Positions 60,696 through 64,000 of a stretch of 64,000 nt of DNA are shown here, piece by piece. The notes under the pieces were generated by a model, which worked only from the letters and a program-made list of their open reading frames with translations, was not told the origin of the DNA and made no database searches. The position numbers were made by a program, and so were the translations under genes. Origin of the DNA: Subdoligranulum variabile (GTDB lineage: Bacteria; Bacillota; Clostridia; Oscillospirales; Ruminococcaceae); assembly GCA_004554775.1 (NCBI GenBank), contig SFKI01000004.1, positions 62,001 through 126,000 of the forward strand, in the 5' to 3' direction. How positions within the stretch are numbered: the stretch's first letter is position 1; each line of letters starts with the position of its first letter.

Positions 60696-62138
60696 TTACA
60701 GGCTAAAATAGCGCTTGGCGTTGTAGTAGCTGATGCCCTCGACGATCTGCTTCAGGGCTTTCTCGTCGTTGGGGTACTGGCCGTTCTCGACCCAGTTGCC
60801 GATCAGGTTGCACATCAGGCGGCGGAACAGCTCGTGGCGGGTATAGCTCAGGAAGCTGCGGCTGTCGGTCAGCATACCGATAAAGTTGCCCAGCAGGCCC
60901 AGGCGAGCCAGGGTCTTCATCTGCTGGTACATGCCGTCGTCGGTATCGCAGAACCACCAGGCAGAGCCCAGCTGGATCTTACCGGGGATCTCGTCATCCT
61001 GGAAGGGACCCATCAGGGTGCCCAGCATGTCGAAGTCGGCGGGGTTCAGGCTGTACAGGATGACCTTCGGGCACTCGCCGGTCTCGGTCAGCTTGCTCAG
61101 CAGGCTGCTGATGGTGGCGCTGCAATCGGTCACGGCGATCATATCGTAGCCGGTATCGGGGCCCAGCTTGCGGTACATCTTCTCGTTGACGTTGCGCAGG
61201 CAGCTGTAGTGCAGCTGCATGGCGACATTGTACTTTTTGTACAGGCGGCCCAGGGCCAGCAGCACGTAGGTGGTGTACTCGTCGCCCTCTTCTTTGGTCA
61301 GGGCTTCACCGGCCATGGCCTTCTTGAAAGCAGCGGTAGCCTTCTCGGCGTTGGTGTCCACGTAGGGGATGTAGTCCAGGCCGTGGTCAGAAGCGCGGCA
61401 GCCCATCTCCACAAAGAACTGCAAGCGCTCGTCCAGGGCACTGACAACGCAGTCAGCACAGGCAAACTTGCGGCCGACAACGTTCTCCAGCTTGTGGATG
61501 TAATCCGCAAAGCCCTCCTTACGGATGTTCAGGACCTTGTCGGGGCGGTAGGAGGGGGCGACGACGACCTTGATGGACGGGTCAGCCTTGATCTTCTTGT
61601 GCCACTCAAGGGAGTCAATGGGGTCGTCGGTGGTGCCGACCATCGCAACGTTGCTCTGCTCGATCAGGCCGCGGACAGTCAGCTTCGGGTCGTTCTGGAG
61701 CTTGTCGTTGCACAGGTTCCAGACCTCCTCGGCGGTGTCGCCGTTCAGCACGCCTTCATAGCCGAAGTATTTCTTCAGCTCCAGATGGCACCAGGTGTAC
61801 ATCGGGTTGCCAATGGCCATGGGCAGGGCTTCGGCAAATTTCTGGAAGCGCTCACGGTCGGGCTTGTCGCCGGTGATGTACTCCTCGGGCACGCCGTTGG
61901 AACGCATCACGCGCCACTTGTAGTGGTCGCCGAAATAGTAGTCAGAACCATCGGCCAGAACCTGATGGCCGCCCAGCCAGACCTGGGCGATGTTCTCAAA
62001 GCGGCGGTTCTCGTAGATCTCCTGCGGGGGAATGTGGCAGTGGTAGTCCACGATGGGCAGCTTGGCCGAATAATCATGATACAGGTGCTGGGCAGTAGGG
62101 GTCTCCAGCAAAAAGTTCTTGTCCATAAAAGCTTTCAT
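60696..62138 (-). CDS. uxaC: Glucuronate / galacturonate isomerase
   Basis: Converts D-galacturonate to D-tagaturonate (and glucuronate to fructuronate), the first step of uronate catabolism. 480 aa, close to the family length. Motifs: IVDYHCHIPPQEIYENR near the N-terminus (metal His pair HCH), GNPMYTWCHLELKKYFG, VGTTDDPIDSLEWH, and the C-terminal LTDSRSFLSYTRHELFRR (as TDSRSFLSYTRHELF). The start follows AAGGAGCG. It is divergent from uxaB, the next enzyme, and should connect with the GH28 enzyme at 34.5 kb. Confidence 0.97.
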   Translation of the reverse strand: MKAFMDKNFLLETPTAQHLYHDYSAKLPIVDYHCHIPPQEIYENRRFENIAQVWLGGHQVLADGSDYYFGDHYKWRVMRSNGVPEEYITGDKPDRERFQKFAEALPMAIGNPMYTWCHLELKKYFGYEGVLNGDTAEEVWNLCNDKLQNDPKLTVRGLIEQSNVAMVGTTDDPIDSLEWHKKIKADPSIKVVVAPSYRPDKVLNIRKEGFADYIHKLENVVGRKFACADCVVSALDERLQFFVEMGCRASDHGLDYIPYVDTNAEKATAAFKKAMAGEALTKEEGDEYTTYVLLALGRLYKKYNVAMQLHYSCLRNVNEKMYRKLGPDTGYDMIAVTDCSATISSLLSKLTETGECPKVILYSLNPADFDMLGTLMGPFQDDEIPGKIQLGSAWWFCDTDDGMYQQMKTLARLGLLGNFIGMLTDSRSFLSYTRHELFRRLMCNLIGNWVENGQYPNDEKALKQIVEGISYYNAKRYFSL

Positions 62139-62254
62139 GTACAGACGCTCCTTATGAAATAGTAAAAAGATGGTCGGGATGCACTTCTTTGTCAGTTAAA
62201 TAACAAACAATCCTTGCACAGCTGACTGACGACAAAAGCGCATGCTCTGCTATT

Positions 62255-62283
62255 ATTATACATAATTTACAGCAATTCAACAA
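62255..62283 (-). promoter_or_regulatory. uxaC promoter
   Basis: On the minus strand TTGTTG (62283-62278), 17 bases, TATAAT (62260-62255). Confidence 0.7.
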
Positions 62284-62410
62284 GTTGTAAAAATTGCGCG
62301 ATGCAGGTTAAAACTACCCCAAAAATGCAATGTTTTCCTGTGCAGAATGCCAAGAAGAGATAGATAAAAAAATAACTTGCAAAATATGCACGCTTTGCCC
62401 GGAATTTTGC

Positions 62411-62439
62411 TTGACGGGACCCGAAAAAATATCTACAAT
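62411..62439 (+). promoter_or_regulatory. uxaB promoter
   Basis: TTGACG (62411-62416), 17 bases, TACAAT (62434-62439). The divergent uxaC-uxaB gap of 364 bases holds these two promoters and no gene; I saw no convincing operator between them. Confidence 0.8.
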
Positions 62440-62502
62440 GATAAACAGCAAGATATGCGCTAGGCGCACATCACAACAAAGAAGTGATAAGGAGAAAGCG
62501 AT

Positions 62503-64000
62503 ATGGAAACTCTGAATTACGAAGTTCTGGAAAAGTCCGGTTATGACGGATATATCCTGAAGGATGCTCCCGAGAAGGTCTTGCAGTTTGGCGAGGGCAA
62601 CTTCCTGCGTGCTTTCGTTGACTACTGGTTCGACCTGGCCAACGAGAAGGCTGACTGGAACGGAAAGTGCGTGCTGGTCCAGCCCATCGCCCCCGGCCTG
62701 GCCAAGATGATCAACGAGCAGGAGGGCCTGTACACCCTGTACCTGCGCGGCAGCGAAAACGGCAAGAAGGTCGATGACAAGCGCGTCATCTCCAGCGTGT
62801 CCCGCTGCCTGAACCCGTATGAGAAAGAGGATTACGAAAAGATGATGGCCGTTGCCGCCAGCGACGACCTCGAGATCATCGTTTCCAACACCACCGAGGC
62901 CGGTATCGTCTACGATCCCGCCTGCAAGCTGGAGGATGTTCCCGCATCCAGCTTCCCCGGCAAGCTGACCCAGGTGCTGTATCACCGCTATAAGGCAGGC
63001 AAGAAGGGCATCATCATGCTGGCCTGCGAGCTGATCGACAACAACGGCAAGGAACTGCTGAAGTGCGTCAACCAGTACATCGAGCAGTGGGGCCTGGAGG
63101 ACGGCTTCAAGAAGTACGTCAACGAGGACTGCACCTTCTGCGGCTCTCTGGTCGACCGCATCGTTCCCGGGCGCATCCGCGACCCGAAGGAAGTTGCTGA
63201 GCTGGAAGAAAAGCACGGCTATGCTGACCCCCTGCTGGACGTCGGCGAAGTCTTCGGCGTCTGGGTCATCGAGGGTGACACCAAGCTGAACGACGTGCTG
63301 CCGTTCCGCAAGGCTGGTCTCGAGGATCACGTCTTTGTTACCCCCGACATGAGCCCGTACAAGAAGCGCAAGGTCCGCATCCTGAACGGTGCCCACACCG
63401 GCTTTGTCCTGGGCGCTTACCTGGGTGGCTACGATATCGTGCGTGACTGCATGCACGACGATACCATCTTGGGCTATATGAACAAGATGCTGCTGGATGA
63501 GGTCGTGCCCATCCTGCCCTTGGACCAGGACGACTGCAAGAAGTTCGCTGCTGCTGTTGAGGACCGTTTCAACAACCCGTTCGTCAACCACGAGCTGATG
63601 AGCATTTCCCTGAACTCCACCTCCAAGTGGCGTGCCCGCAATATGCCCTCCTTCCTCGAGTACATCGAGAAAAACGGCAAGCTGCCCACCTGCCTGACCA
63701 TGAGCTTCGCTGCTTACATTGCTTTCTACAGCAATGATATCCAGGAGCTGAACGACAAGGGCCTGGTCTGCAAGCGCGCCAAGGGCAACGAGTACACCGT
63801 TTCCGATGACCGCTGGGTTCTCGAGTTCTACAATGCCCACAAGAACGACGACGTCCCGACCCTCGTCCATGCCGTTATGACCAACGAGCAGATGTGGGGC
63901 CAGGATCTGACCAAGGTTGCCGGTTTCGAGGACGCCACCGTCAAGAACCTGACTATGATCCGCGAGCAGGGCGCTCTGGCTGCTTACAAGAGCTGCCTGT
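62503..64000 (+). CDS. uxaB: Tagaturonate reductase (altronate oxidoreductase), 3'-truncated by window edge
   Basis: NAD-dependent reduction of tagaturonate to altronate, second step of galacturonate use. The frame from ATG 62503 (GATAAGGAG upstream) is open to the last base, 499 codons, so the gene is cut by the right edge. It belongs to the mannitol dehydrogenase-like family. Visible signatures are VLQFGEGNFLRAFVDYWFD (as QFGEGNFLRAFVDYW), IVSNTTEAGIVYD, LACELIDNNGKELL, VDRIVPGR, and the catalytic region KKRKVRILNGAHTG with the motif Lys and Asn-Gly-Ala-His. Divergent from uxaC with its own promoter. Confidence 0.95.
   Translation, partial: METLNYEVLEKSGYDGYILKDAPEKVLQFGEGNFLRAFVDYWFDLANEKADWNGKCVLVQPIAPGLAKMINEQEGLYTLYLRGSENGKKVDDKRVISSVSRCLNPYEKEDYEKMMAVAASDDLEIIVSNTTEAGIVYDPACKLEDVPASSFPGKLTQVLYHRYKAGKKGIIMLACELIDNNGKELLKCVNQYIEQWGLEDGFKKYVNEDCTFCGSLVDRIVPGRIRDPKEVAELEEKHGYADPLLDVGEVFGVWVIEGDTKLNDVLPFRKAGLEDHVFVTPDMSPYKKRKVRILNGAHTGFVLGAYLGGYDIVRDCMHDDTILGYMNKMLLDEVVPILPLDQDDCKKFAAAVEDRFNNPFVNHELMSISLNSTSKWRARNMPSFLEYIEKNGKLPTCLTMSFAAYIAFYSNDIQELNDKGLVCKRAKGNEYTVSDDRWVLEFYNAHKNDDVPTLVHAVMTNEQMWGQDLTKVAGFEDATVKNLTMIREQGALAAYKSCL

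Overview
The window is a GC-rich chromosomal segment from a Gram-positive, anaerobic gut-type Clostridia, most like the Faecalibacterium / Subdoligranulum / Gemmiger branch of the Oscillospirales. This rests on the gene complement (type III glutamine synthetase, SpoIIE, an AbrB/SpoVT-like regulator, ANTAR regulator, CBS-type pyrophosphatase, HflX, DUF3048 lipoproteins), strong AGGAGG ribosome sites, sigma-A promoters with 17-base spacers, and a very abundant family of intergenic palindromes built on GTAGGGGCG...CGCCCCTAC. I cannot name the species. No rRNA, tRNA, CRISPR array, prophage or complete insertion sequence was seen.

Left part (1-6.3 kb): two closely related oligopeptide-type solute-binding lipoproteins lie in inverted orientation on either side of dinB and argF. 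The left copy enters from outside the window; the right copy carries a one-base deletion. argF has a good promoter with an ArgR-type operator. Carbon storage block (6.9-14.3 kb): an AraC-type regulator, divergent glycogen phosphorylase (glgP), an orphan RepA-like P-loop ATPase and a type I pullulanase (pulA). Nitrogen block (14.3-18.8 kb): an ANTAR antiterminator with a degenerate receiver domain sits in an apparent operon with glnA. It is followed by glnN (GSIII), whose leader contains an intrinsic terminator just after its promoter, so antitermination control is likely.

18.9-30.5 kb: a cell-wall amidase, an AbrB-like regulator with a zinc knuckle, an XRE regulator, a histidine phosphatase, two neighbouring DUF3048 lipoproteins, a CYTH-domain protein, a 14-unit Sel1 repeat protein and SpoIIE. 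30.9-36.7 kb: an EF-G-like GTPase, a ywlG-yggS coupled pair, a GH28 polygalacturonase without signal peptide, and the tag glycosylase. 36.9-44.4 kb: a cell-surface locus (MBOAT acyltransferase, SGNH partner, surface-carbohydrate transferase, flippase), then a GNAT acetyltransferase and hflX.

44.4-64 kb: gltX, a regulated family II pyrophosphatase, typA, a truncated flippase remnant beside a MITE-like repeat, a cytidylate-kinase-like / DUF308 / FAD-oxidoreductase operon, and a chimeric GH25 lysozyme fused to a BIG2 domain and a 5'-nucleotidase-like domain that has lost its metal ligands. These are followed by a beta-CASP metallo-hydrolase, an unknown membrane protein overlapping a DUF5662 gene, and divergent uxaC/uxaB for galacturonate use (uxaB runs off the right edge). 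The GH28 enzyme plus uxaCB suggest growth on pectin fragments.

The most interesting non-standard signals are: the ANTAR/GSIII attenuator arrangement; the near-identical 3' untranslated regions of the two diverged binding-protein genes; a palindrome with another element nested inside it; the GH25 chimera with a MITE-like repeat at its 5' end; and palindromic repeats placed in leaders and between genes of one operon.
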